Part shown: piece after piece, positions 46,595 through 54,245 of the stretch
Layout of the letters: the number at the start of each line of letters is the position of its first letter
Position numbering within the stretch: the first letter of the stretch is position 1
Source of the DNA: Rhodoferax potami
GTDB lineage: Bacteria > Pseudomonadota > Gammaproteobacteria > Burkholderiales > Burkholderiaceae_C
NCBI RefSeq assembly: GCF_032193765.1
Contig: NZ_JAVBIJ010000001.1
Span: 3,720,001 to 3,784,000, forward strand
Reading direction: 5' to 3'
DNA length: 64,000 bases
Position numbers and translations under genes: made by a program
Notes under the pieces: model-generated
Databases searched by the model: none
What the model was told of the DNA's origin: nothing
The model's input: the letters and a program-made list of their open reading frames with translations, nothing else

Positions 46595-47260
46595 TCAATG
46601 TGCGTGGGTGCTGGTGCGCAGCAGCTGCAGCCCGGCCATGCCGAACACGGCGGCCAGCAGGCCTTCCAATCCGCGGCGGGCACGGGCATAGACGCGGCGT
46701 GCGGCCGGGGTAGAAAACGCCAGCGCATAGCCGCCGAAGATGGCCACCCCCATGACCATGCAGCCGCCCACCACCACCCATGCCAAGTGCGGCGAGGCGC
46801 CGGCAGGAATGCCCACGGTGACCGTGGCCAGCCAGCTCAAAACGGCTTTGGGGTTGGTGAGGTGCATGGCCAAACCACGCAAATACAGGCTGCGCGCATC
46901 CACCGCTTGCGGTGTGGCCGATGCCGCAGAAGCTTGGGGCTGCAAGGCCGAGCGGCCCGACTTGAAGGCCAGCCACAGCAGGTACAAACCGCACAGCACT
47001 TTCATGGCGATCAGCCCGGCGCCGAAGCTGGCCAGCAGCTGCGAGATGCCCAGTGCTGCCAGCACGCCCCAGAACCAGGAGCCGCTCAAAATGCCCAGCG
47101 TCAGCCACAGCGCGGGGCGGCGCCCGGCGTTCATGGCCATGCCCATGATGGCCATGTTGCTCGGGCCGGGGCTGGCGGTGCCAATCAAATACGTGGTCCA
47201 CGCCAGCGCCAGTTGCGCGGCCATGGGGGCGTACAGCCACGCATCCAGCGGCGCCATCAC
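46595..47260 (-). CDS. LysE-family amino-acid exporter
   Basis: 221 aa, six hydrophobic spans; LysE block YLIGTASPGPSNMAIMGMAM at the N-terminus. Family members export amino acids such as lysine or homoserine. Its start overlaps the stop of the first PhzF gene (ATGA at 47257-47260), and it precedes the dehydratase gene by 25 bases. Confidence 0.85.
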   Translation of the reverse strand: MMAPLDAWLYAPMAAQLALAWTTYLIGTASPGPSNMAIMGMAMNAGRRPALWLTLGILSGSWFWGVLAALGISQLLASFGAGLIAMKVLCGLYLLWLAFKSGRSALQPQASAASATPQAVDARSLYLRGLAMHLTNPKAVLSWLATVTVGIPAGASPHLAWVVVGGCMVMGVAIFGGYALAFSTPAARRVYARARRGLEGLLAAVFGMAGLQLLRTSTHAH

Positions 47261-48195
47261 AGGGTAACCTTTCCTTCAATGCAAGTGACCGAGTCGCCAC
47301 CCACCCACACCTGGCCATGCGCGTCTTGCTCAATAAAGACGCGGCCGGCACGGCCAATGCAGGTGCCTTGGGCGGCCACGTAGCGGGCGGGGGCGATGCC
47401 GTCGGCAATCAGCCACTGGGCGAGGCTGGCGTTGAAGCTGCCTGTGACGGGGTCTTCGGTCACGCCGATATCGTCCGCAAAGAAGCGGACCTCGATGGAC
47501 GGGGTGTCGTCTAGTGTGGCGGCGCTTGAGCTGCTGCTGCCCCCGAAAGCGCGCGCTTCGCGGTTGCTGCGCACTATCAAATCAGGAGCTTCTGGCGCAC
47601 TGTCCATGCCGGCTACACCAATGCCGCGTGCCAAGCCTTTGAGGGCGGAGTGGTCCGGGCGCAAGTCCAGCACGGTGTCCATGCTGTCGAGCAGCAGGCC
47701 CAACCAGACTGGCCCGTTGTCCAGCCACTGGGCTGCGCGGATCTGCTCGGTGCGCAGCCCCAGGGCCGCAGCCACCTCTGCGATCAGCGCTGAGTCGGGC
47801 GTGCTGCGCTGCAGGCTGGGCGCGGCAAAGGCCAGGCGGCTGCTATCGCGCTTGAGTTTGACTAAACCTTTGGCGCACTCTTGCACGATGGTGCCAGCCG
47901 CCTTGGGCGTGCCACCCGCTTGCAGCCAGGCGTGGCAGCTACCCAGCGTGGGGTGGCCGGCAAACGGCAGCTCATCGGCGGGGGTGAAGATGCGCACCCG
48001 GTAGTCCGCACCCTGCGCCGCGGCAGCGGGGCTGGGGGGCAGCAAAAAGGTGGTCTCGCTCAGGTTGGTCCAGCGGGCGAAGGCCTGCATCTCTTCATCG
48101 CTGAGGCCGCTGCCATCCATCACCACGCCCAAGGCGTTGCCCAAGTAGGGGATACGGGTGAAGACGTCGACTTGTTGGTAGGCGCGTGGGGTCAT
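47257..48195 (-). CDS. PhzF-family isomerase/epimerase-like protein (paralogue 1)
   Basis: 312 aa. The PhzF fold shows VDVFTRIPYLGNALGVVMDG, WTNLSETTFLLPP (active-site Glu in the ETTF block) and ELPFAGHPTLGSCHAW. PhzF-type enzymes isomerise small unsaturated acids; without phz genes nearby the substrate is unknown. Start ATG 48195. Its middle (SAPEAPDLIVRSN) is encoded by a dispersed repeat copy. Closely related to the next gene upstream. Confidence 0.88.
   Translation of the reverse strand: MTPRAYQQVDVFTRIPYLGNALGVVMDGSGLSDEEMQAFARWTNLSETTFLLPPSPAAAAQGADYRVRIFTPADELPFAGHPTLGSCHAWLQAGGTPKAAGTIVQECAKGLVKLKRDSSRLAFAAPSLQRSTPDSALIAEVAAALGLRTEQIRAAQWLDNGPVWLGLLLDSMDTVLDLRPDHSALKGLARGIGVAGMDSAPEAPDLIVRSNREARAFGGSSSSSAATLDDTPSIEVRFFADDIGVTEDPVTGSFNASLAQWLIADGIAPARYVAAQGTCIGRAGRVFIEQDAHGQVWVGGDSVTCIEGKVTL
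47571..47599. repeat. Dispersed palindromic repeat, copy H (inside phzF-like 1)
   Basis: GCACTATCAAATCAGGAGCT then TCTGGCGCA; translated on the minus strand as part of the PhzF-like protein. Confidence 0.6.
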
Positions 48196-48211
48196 GGGCT
48201 GTCTCTTCGGG

Positions 48212-49084
48212 TTACAGAGTGGCGCTGCCGCGTATGCATGTGACCGAGTCACCGCCCACCCAAACCTGGCCGCTGGCGTCCTGGCGGATGTGGATGCGGC
48301 CTTCGCGCTGGATGCAGGTGCCCTGGTGCACCACGTAGCTGGCGGGCATGTATTCGTCCGCAATCAGCCACTGGGCCAGGCTGGCGTTCAAGCTGCCGGT
48401 GACCGGGTCTTCGTTGATGCCGTTGAGCGCGGCAAAGGCGCGCACTTCCAGTTTGGCTGCTATCGAATCAGGAGCTGCTCGCGCACTGTCCACGGCGGCT
48501 ACGCCCACTTTTACGCCCAAGTTCTTGAGGGCGGGGTGGTCGGGCTGCAGTTGCAGCACGGACTGCATGTCGTCCACCAGCACGCCCAGCCAGTCGGTGC
48601 CGTTGCTCAGGTGCTGGGCCGAAATGATTTGCTTGGCCGTCAGGCCCAGCGCGTGGGCCACCTGTGCCAGCAAGCCGGGGCTTGGGTTTTTGCGTTGGAA
48701 CGAGGGGGCCGCAAAGGCCAGGCGGCTGCCATCGCGGCAGATCTGCACCAGGCCTTTGGCGCACTCTTGCACGATGCGGTCTTTGGCTCGGGGCGTGCCA
48801 CCGGCCTCCAGCCAAGCGTGGCAGCTGCCCAGTGTGGGGTGGCCGGCAAAGGGCAGCTCGCCGCCGGGGGTGAAGATGCGCACCCGGTAGTCCGCGCCCT
48901 GTGCCGCTGCCTCGGGCGTGGGGGGCAGCAAAAAGGTGGTTTCGCTCAGGTTGGTCCATCGTGCAAAGCCCTGCATCTGCGCATCGTTCAGGCCACTGCC
49001 GTCGAGCACGACGGCGAGCGGGTTACCCAGATACGGCTGGGCAGTGAACACATCGACTTGGGCGAAGGGGCGAAGCTGGGGCAC
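48212..49084 (-). CDS. PhzF-family isomerase/epimerase-like protein (paralogue 2)
   Basis: 290 aa, the tandem partner of the gene at 47257-48195: VDVFTAQPYLGNPLAVVLDG, WTNLSETTFLLPP and ELPFAGHPTLGSCHAW match almost residue for residue, while other segments have diverged. It also carries a dispersed-repeat-encoded segment at the same place (SARAAPDSIAA). ATG 49084; 16 bases separate it from the next gene. Confidence 0.88.
   Translation of the reverse strand: MPQLRPFAQVDVFTAQPYLGNPLAVVLDGSGLNDAQMQGFARWTNLSETTFLLPPTPEAAAQGADYRVRIFTPGGELPFAGHPTLGSCHAWLEAGGTPRAKDRIVQECAKGLVQICRDGSRLAFAAPSFQRKNPSPGLLAQVAHALGLTAKQIISAQHLSNGTDWLGVLVDDMQSVLQLQPDHPALKNLGVKVGVAAVDSARAAPDSIAAKLEVRAFAALNGINEDPVTGSLNASLAQWLIADEYMPASYVVHQGTCIQREGRIHIRQDASGQVWVGGDSVTCIRGSATL
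48459..48485. repeat. Dispersed palindromic repeat, copy I (inside phzF-like 2)
   Basis: GCTATCGAATCAGGAGCTGC then TCGCGCA; sits at the position equivalent to copy H. Confidence 0.6.
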
Positions 49085-49108
49085 GAGGAGCCTTTCTAGG
49101 GTTGAGCG

Positions 49109-49732
49109 TTATGAAATAGGGAGGTCGAGCACACCGCGCGTGGCCGGGCGCGCCAGGATGGCCGCAAACCAGCGCTCCAGGTGCGGCCAGTCAGGCCGCG
49201 GCTGCGGCAGGGCGAACCAGCGGTGCACATCGCAGGCCACGGGAATGTCTGCCATGCTGAAATACTCGCCGCACATCCAGGTGCGGGTGGCCAAATGGTC
49301 GTTGAGCTGGGCCATGGCCGGCTCGGTGGCGGCGGTGGAGCGGGCAATGACGGCGGCGTCGCGCTTGTCGGCCGGCGTGCGGAACCACTGCAGAAACGCG
49401 CCACCGCTCTCGCGGTTCAGGGTGGTTTGTTGCCAGTCCATCCAGCGCTCGGCGTCAAAGCGTTGGGTCAGGTCTTGAGGGTAGAGCTGGTCGTTACCGT
49501 ACTTGGCGCAGAGGTAACGGACGATGGCGTTGCTCTCCCAGAGCGTGAAGTCGCCATCCTGCAACGTGGGCACCAGCGCGTTGGGGTTCATGGCCAGGTA
49601 CTCGGGGGTTTTGACCACCCCGAAGGCCATGCCCGCATCGCTGCGGGTAAAGGCGACGCCGGTTTCTTGCGCGGCCCACACCACTTTGCGTACATTGAGC
49701 GAACTCAGGCGCCCCCAGATATGGACCGTCAT
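49109..49732 (-). CDS. Glutathione S-transferase
   Basis: 207 aa. N-terminal thioredoxin-like domain with VHIWGRLSSLNVRKVVWA (catalytic Ser in SSLN) and the glutathione-binding block NPNALVPTLQDGDFTLWESNAI; C-terminal helical domain with EYFSMADIPVAC. It conjugates glutathione or acts as isomerase. ATG 49732 lies two bases after the aminotransferase stop. Confidence 0.9.
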   Translation of the reverse strand: MTVHIWGRLSSLNVRKVVWAAQETGVAFTRSDAGMAFGVVKTPEYLAMNPNALVPTLQDGDFTLWESNAIVRYLCAKYGNDQLYPQDLTQRFDAERWMDWQQTTLNRESGGAFLQWFRTPADKRDAAVIARSTAATEPAMAQLNDHLATRTWMCGEYFSMADIPVACDVHRWFALPQPRPDWPHLERWFAAILARPATRGVLDLPIS

Positions 49733-49734
49733 GT

Positions 49735-50970
49735 TCAGCTCCTTTGGGCGTGGATGGCTTCGGCCAGCGCGGCCACACCGCGGTGGATTTCTTCCACGCT
49801 GGGGGTCACAAAGCTCAGGCGCATGGCGCGGGCATCGGCATTGCCGGCGTAGAACGGGGCACCGGGCACAAAGGCCACACCCTTGTCCACCGCGTGGGGC
49901 AGCAGGTCCACGGCGTTCATGCCGGCAGGCAGGCGCGCCCACAAGAACATGCCGCCGGCCGGGGTGTTCCAGGTGAAAGTACTGTCGGCATTGGCAGAGT
50001 CCGGGCCTTGCGACTCGGGGAAGTGTTTGGCCAGCGCTTCCAGCATCGCGTCGCGCTGGGCTTTGTAGAGGCTGCGGATGGTGGGCACATGGCGGTCCAG
50101 GAAACCGTTTTGCATCACCTCAAAAATCAGGCGCTGGTTGAAGCCGGGGCTGTGCAGGTCGGCCGCTTGCTTGGCTTGCAAGAGCTTGGGGTACACCGCC
50201 TTGGGCGCCACGATAAAGCCCATGCGCAGGCCGGGCGCCAGTACCTTGGAGAACGAGCCGAGGTAAATGCCGCCTTCGGGGTTGCGCGCAGTCAGCGGCG
50301 CAGGAGGCGCCTGGTCAAACCACAGGTCGCCATAGGGGTTGTCTTCCATGATGGGCAGGCCGCTGCGGGCGGCTTCTGCGCTGAGTGCTGCGCGGCGCGC
50401 TTCGGTCATGCTGCGGCCGGTGGGGTTCTGGAAGTTGGGCAGCACATACAAAAAGCGGGCTTCGGCAGACTTGGCGGCCAGGTCGGCAATGTCGATGCCT
50501 TCTGCGTCGCTGGCCACGCTCACCACGTTGGGCTCCATGGGGGTGAATGCCATCACCGCACCCAGGTAGGTGGGGGACTCGACTAGCACCTTGCTGTCTT
50601 TGTCGATCAAAATTTTGGCGACCAGGTCCAAGCCCTGCTGCGAGCCGGTGGTGATGAGCACTTGGGCGGGATCCACGTTCCAGGTCACGCCGGCAGCGGC
50701 ACTTTGCGCCTTGAGCTGGGCGGCGACCAGTTCGCGCAGGGGGCCATATCCCTCGCTGGCGGCGTACTGCAGGGCGCCTGCGGGGTCGTCTTTGAGCACC
50801 TTGGCGCAGGCGGCTTCAAACTCGGCCACGGGGAATGTTTTGCTGCTGGGCAAGCCGCCGGCAAAGCTGATGATGCCGGGCTTCTCGGTCACTTTGAGGA
50901 TCTCGCGGATCACCGAGGGGTTCATCTTGGCGGCACGTTCGGCCAGGGTCCAGTGCGTGGAGTTCGTCAT
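49735..50970 (-). CDS. PLP-dependent aminotransferase (class I/II, 2-aminoadipate type)
   Basis: 411 aa fold-type I aminotransferase. Visible features: KPGIISFAGGLPSSKTFP, PNFQNPTGRSM (cofactor-binding Asn), DNPYGDLWF, and the Schiff-base lysine in LGSFSKVLAPGLRMGFI. The layout fits the 2-aminoadipate/kynurenine transaminase and AraT-type group; the substrate is uncertain. Start ATG 50970. Confidence 0.88.
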   Translation of the reverse strand: MTNSTHWTLAERAAKMNPSVIREILKVTEKPGIISFAGGLPSSKTFPVAEFEAACAKVLKDDPAGALQYAASEGYGPLRELVAAQLKAQSAAAGVTWNVDPAQVLITTGSQQGLDLVAKILIDKDSKVLVESPTYLGAVMAFTPMEPNVVSVASDAEGIDIADLAAKSAEARFLYVLPNFQNPTGRSMTEARRAALSAEAARSGLPIMEDNPYGDLWFDQAPPAPLTARNPEGGIYLGSFSKVLAPGLRMGFIVAPKAVYPKLLQAKQAADLHSPGFNQRLIFEVMQNGFLDRHVPTIRSLYKAQRDAMLEALAKHFPESQGPDSANADSTFTWNTPAGGMFLWARLPAGMNAVDLLPHAVDKGVAFVPGAPFYAGNADARAMRLSFVTPSVEEIHRGVAALAEAIHAQRS

Positions 50971-50999
50971 GGTTATCGTCTCTTGAAAAAAATTCGGAG

Positions 51000-51623
51000 T
51001 CAGCCCTTGAGCATAGGGTAGAGCGAGGCCACCAGGGCCAGCGCCATGGTGATGTTGAAAATGCGCAGGCGCAGGGGGTCTTGCAGCAGGCCGCGCATGG
51101 CCTGCCCGAAGCCTACCCAAAACGCGGAGCACGGCGCACCCATCACCATAAACAGGCCTGCCAGCAGCGCCACTTGGGCCGCGCCGGCGTTGGGCGAGAG
51201 GTAGGTACTCATGCAGGTCACCGCCATCACCCAGGCTTTGGGGTTGATCCATTGAAAAGCCGCCGCAGCCCAAAACCCCATGGGGCGCAAGATGGCCGGG
51301 TTGCCGGGCTCTGCTGCGGTGGCGCCGCTGGTGTGGGACGGCCGTGCGCTGGCCAGCTTCCAGGCAATCCAGAGCATGTAGGCCGAACCCAGGTAGCGCA
51401 GCACATCGTAAAACTGCGGAAACCGGTCCAGCACCGAGTGCAGGCCCAGACCCACACACAGCAGCATGAAGGTAAAGCCCAGGTTCACGCCCCAGAGGTG
51501 GCGCTGGGAGCGCCGGAACCCGAAGTTCACGCCCGAGGCCATGAGCATGGTGTTGTTAGGCCCCGGAGTGACCGAGCTGACCACGGCAAACAGGCCGGCG
51601 GCGAAGAGGGTTTCGGTGTTCAT
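51000..51623 (-). CDS. LysE-family amino-acid exporter
   Basis: 207 aa with six spans; LysE block VVSSVTPGPNNTMLMASGVN. Distinct from the LysE at 46595. Its start overlaps the EamA gene's stop by four bases, a coupled pair of exporters. 29 bases to the aminotransferase. Confidence 0.87.
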   Translation of the reverse strand: MNTETLFAAGLFAVVSSVTPGPNNTMLMASGVNFGFRRSQRHLWGVNLGFTFMLLCVGLGLHSVLDRFPQFYDVLRYLGSAYMLWIAWKLASARPSHTSGATAAEPGNPAILRPMGFWAAAAFQWINPKAWVMAVTCMSTYLSPNAGAAQVALLAGLFMVMGAPCSAFWVGFGQAMRGLLQDPLRLRIFNITMALALVASLYPMLKG

Positions 51624-52573
51624 GGCGTGGCCCTTGGCAGGTCGGTGGGGCTGGCCCGGGGTGCAGGTGGGGGCACGGGGCTGGAGGCAAACCGCTTGCC
51701 GATGAACACGGTAGCCACCACGGCCAGTGCAAAGCCCACCGTCATCAGGTCCAGCGACTCGCCCAAAAGGGGGATGGCCGCCAGAATGCTCAAAAACGGT
51801 TGCAGCAGTTGCACCTGGCTCACTTTGAGCGTGCCACCCAGCGCCAGCCCGCGGTACCAGGCAAAGAAGCCTGCCCACATGGAGAACACGCCCACATAGC
51901 CCAGCGCCCACCAAGAGCTGGCGCGGATCGCCTGCTCAGGCCAAGTGAGCCAGGCACCCGGCAGGGTGACGGGGAGTGCGAGCACACACACCCAGCAGAT
52001 GACCTGCTCGGCACCCAGCGTGGGCGTGACCTTGGCGCCATACACATAGCCCAGCGCGGCAGACACCACTGCGCCCAGCATCAGCACATCGCCCCACTCC
52101 AAGGCCAGGCCCGGGCCATGCTGCGTGGCGCGGTAGAGCGAAAAGCCCACAACCAGCGCGGCGCCAATGCAGGCACTCAGCCAAAAGCCCAGCCGCGCCC
52201 GCTGGTGCATGACGATGGCGGCCACCACCGCAGTCGCCAGTGGCAGCAGCGCAATGATGACGGCGGCGTGGCTCGCGCTGATGGTGAGCAGTGCGTAGCC
52301 GATCAGCAGCGGGAAGCCCAGCGCATTGCCCAGCGTGGCAATGCTTAAGGGGCGCCACTCGGCGGCGGTGGGCCAGCGCGAGCGGGTGGCCAGCAGAAAC
52401 ACGATCGACAAACCGCCGGCCAGCGCCGCGCGGCCCAGCGTCACAAACCAGGGCGAGAGCTGGGGCGCGTCGGCGGTGCCGGTGGCCAGGCGGGTCATGG
52501 GCAGGGTGATGGCAAAGATCGCCACGCCCAGCAGGCCCAGCCAGAGGCCGCGTGTTTCGTTTTTGGAATTCAT
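51620..52573 (-). CDS. EamA-family (DMT) exporter
   Basis: 317 aa with ten spans in two EamA repeats (for example LLGVAIFAITLPMTRLA and GYVGVFSMWAGFFAWYRGLA). DMT exporters such as RhtA/YdcZ-like proteins efflux amino acids or metabolites. First gene of the operon; ATG 52573. It is divergent from the MocR regulator. Confidence 0.87.
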   Translation of the reverse strand: MNSKNETRGLWLGLLGVAIFAITLPMTRLATGTADAPQLSPWFVTLGRAALAGGLSIVFLLATRSRWPTAAEWRPLSIATLGNALGFPLLIGYALLTISASHAAVIIALLPLATAVVAAIVMHQRARLGFWLSACIGAALVVGFSLYRATQHGPGLALEWGDVLMLGAVVSAALGYVYGAKVTPTLGAEQVICWVCVLALPVTLPGAWLTWPEQAIRASSWWALGYVGVFSMWAGFFAWYRGLALGGTLKVSQVQLLQPFLSILAAIPLLGESLDLMTVGFALAVVATVFIGKRFASSPVPPPAPRASPTDLPRATP

Positions 52574-52580
52574 GCGATTC

Positions 52581-52616
52581 ACTGTACTTTGAAAAACAAC
52601 ACAGTTGCAGTACAGT
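52581..52616. promoter_or_regulatory. Inverted repeat operator candidate in the EamA-mocR gap
   Basis: ACTGTACT (52581-52588) and AGTACAGT (52609-52616) are perfect complements separated by 20 bases; a further CTGTATT occurs downstream near 52636-52642. MocR/GabR regulators bind spaced repeats like these in divergent promoters. Likely target of the adjacent regulator (inference). Confidence 0.6.
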
Positions 52617-52684
52617 TTCGCTAAACAGCCTGCAATCTGTATTGCTGGCACGACCGTTACAGCGCCACCCCAAGGGACCGACCC

Positions 52685-54160
52685 ATGTTGATGAAAACCG
52701 CCGCCCAGACCCTGGCTGAGCAGCTCTGCGCTGTGTTCGCCCAGCGCATTCGCGACCGCTTGCTGGCGCCCGGTGCGCGCCTGCCCTCGGTGCGCCTGTG
52801 TGCCCAGCAGCAGAAGGTGAGCCCGTCGACCGTGGTGACGGCCTATGACCAGCTGCTGGCGCAAGGCCTGATCGAAGCGCGCCGCAACCGCGGGTTTTAT
52901 GTGCGAGATGTGCCACTGGCCCAGGTGGATGGTGCGCGTGTAGCTATGATTTCAGGAGCAAATGAAGCTGGTACGGACGGCGGCAGTTTGGTGCTGACCA
53001 TGCCCCGCCAGCGCGCGCCGCTCAACGCCACGGCGCTGATACGCGGCATGTTCCATGGCGTAAGTAACAAGCCGCAGCCCGGCATGGGCGTGCTGCCCAA
53101 GGAGTGGCTGGAGACTACCTTTTTGGCCACCGCGGTGCGCCGCAGTTGCAGTGTGGAGGCGCTGAACGCCTTCTCGCTGCAATACGGCGAGCCGGCCGGC
53201 GACATCGGGCTGCGCCGGGCGCTGTCCACCAAGCTGGCGGGACTGGCAGTGCATGCCGCGCCGGAGCAGATCATCACCACCATGGGCGCCACCCACGCGC
53301 TGGACGTGGTCAGCCGCACCCTGCTGCGTGCGGGCGACTACGTGATGGTCGAAGAGCCCGGCTGGGCGGTGGAGTTTGCGCGGCTGGACGCCTTGGGCAT
53401 GCGCATTCTGCCGGTGCCGCGCCGCGCAGAAGGGCCGGACCTGGAGGTCATGGCCAAGTACTGCGAGGTGCACAAGCCCAAGCTGTTTGTGAGCGTGAGC
53501 GTGTTCCACAACCCCACCGGTTTTTGCCTCTCGCCCAGCAGCGCTTACCGCATCTTGCAGTTGGCGAACCAGCACGACTTCCATATCGTTGAAGACGACA
53601 CCTACAGCCACTTCGCCCCCGAGCACGCCACCCGCCTTTGCGCGCTGGACGGGCTGCAGCGCACGATTTATGTGGCGGGTTTTGCCAAGATCCTCGCGCC
53701 CAACTGGCGCGTGGGCTACATGGCTGCGCCCAGAGACTTGGCCGAGCGCTTGCTGGACACCAAGCTGCTCTCCACCCTGACCACGCCGGCCTTACTGGAA
53801 AAAGCCATTGCCTGGTGCATCGACCAAGGCCAGCTGCGCCGGCACGCCGAGCGCATCCGCACCCAGCTGGATGCTGCGCGGGCCCGCAGCGTGAAGCTTG
53901 CGCTGGCCCACGGCTGCACTTTTGCCTCTGACCCGGTGGGCTTGTTTGGCTGGGTGGAGACGGGGGTGGACACTGATGCTCTCAGCCAGCGCATGTTGGA
54001 CGAGGGCTACCTGCTCGCCCCCGGTGCCCTGTTTCATGCGCAGCGCACGCCCAGCAGCCTGATGCGCATCAACTTCGCGTGCACCCAAGAGGCGCAGTTC
54101 TGGAAAACCTTTGCCCGGCTGCGCGATGAATCACTACGATTCAAGCAAAAGGCGAATTAG
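52685..54160 (+). CDS. MocR/GabR-type regulator (GntR helix-turn-helix fused to aminotransferase fold)
   Basis: 491 aa. N-terminal GntR winged helix: IRDRLLAPGARLPSVRLCAQ and VSPSTVVTAYDQLLAQGLIE (residues about 20-60). From about residue 115 a fold-type I aminotransferase domain: TTMGATHALDVVSRTLL, VFHNPTGFCLSPS, EDDTYSHF and the PLP lysine in YVAGFAKILAPNWRVGYM. It senses PLP-linked amino compounds and regulates the divergent operon. ATG 52691 is an alternative start. Confidence 0.9.
   Translation: MLMKTAAQTLAEQLCAVFAQRIRDRLLAPGARLPSVRLCAQQQKVSPSTVVTAYDQLLAQGLIEARRNRGFYVRDVPLAQVDGARVAMISGANEAGTDGGSLVLTMPRQRAPLNATALIRGMFHGVSNKPQPGMGVLPKEWLETTFLATAVRRSCSVEALNAFSLQYGEPAGDIGLRRALSTKLAGLAVHAAPEQIITTMGATHALDVVSRTLLRAGDYVMVEEPGWAVEFARLDALGMRILPVPRRAEGPDLEVMAKYCEVHKPKLFVSVSVFHNPTGFCLSPSSAYRILQLANQHDFHIVEDDTYSHFAPEHATRLCALDGLQRTIYVAGFAKILAPNWRVGYMAAPRDLAERLLDTKLLSTLTTPALLEKAIAWCIDQGQLRRHAERIRTQLDAARARSVKLALAHGCTFASDPVGLFGWVETGVDTDALSQRMLDEGYLLAPGALFHAQRTPSSLMRINFACTQEAQFWKTFARLRDESLRFKQKAN
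52943..52960. repeat. Dispersed palindromic repeat, copy J (inside the mocR gene)
   Basis: GCTATGATTTCAGGAGCA; shorter than other copies. Encodes AMISGA in the linker between the two domains. Confidence 0.45.
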
Positions 54161-54186
54161 GCAAATTTAATTCAAAAACAAAAAAT

Positions 54187-54216
54187 TTGACTAAAACGGT
54201 AATTTGGGCGTAAAGT
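54187..54216 (+). promoter_or_regulatory. Sigma-70-like promoter of the chemoreceptor gene
   Basis: TTGACT (54187-54192), an 18-base spacer and TAAAGT (54211-54216). No clear sigma-28 flagellar promoter is seen, so expression may not be in the flagellar regulon. Confidence 0.4.
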
Positions 54217-54220
54217 AAAG

Positions 54221-54241
54221 ACACCTGCTTTTACAAGGTGT
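54221..54241 (+). promoter_or_regulatory. Hairpin covering the chemoreceptor ribosome-binding site
   Basis: ACACCT (54221-54226) pairs with AGGTGT (54236-54241), which contains the Shine-Dalgarno of the ATG at 54246. Translation could be limited by this structure (inference). Confidence 0.4.
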
Positions 54242-54245
54242 TGCC

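Noticed and set aside
47257..49084. Tandem PhzF genes as an assembly duplication
   Set aside because: The two copies differ at many positions along their whole length, so they are real paralogues.
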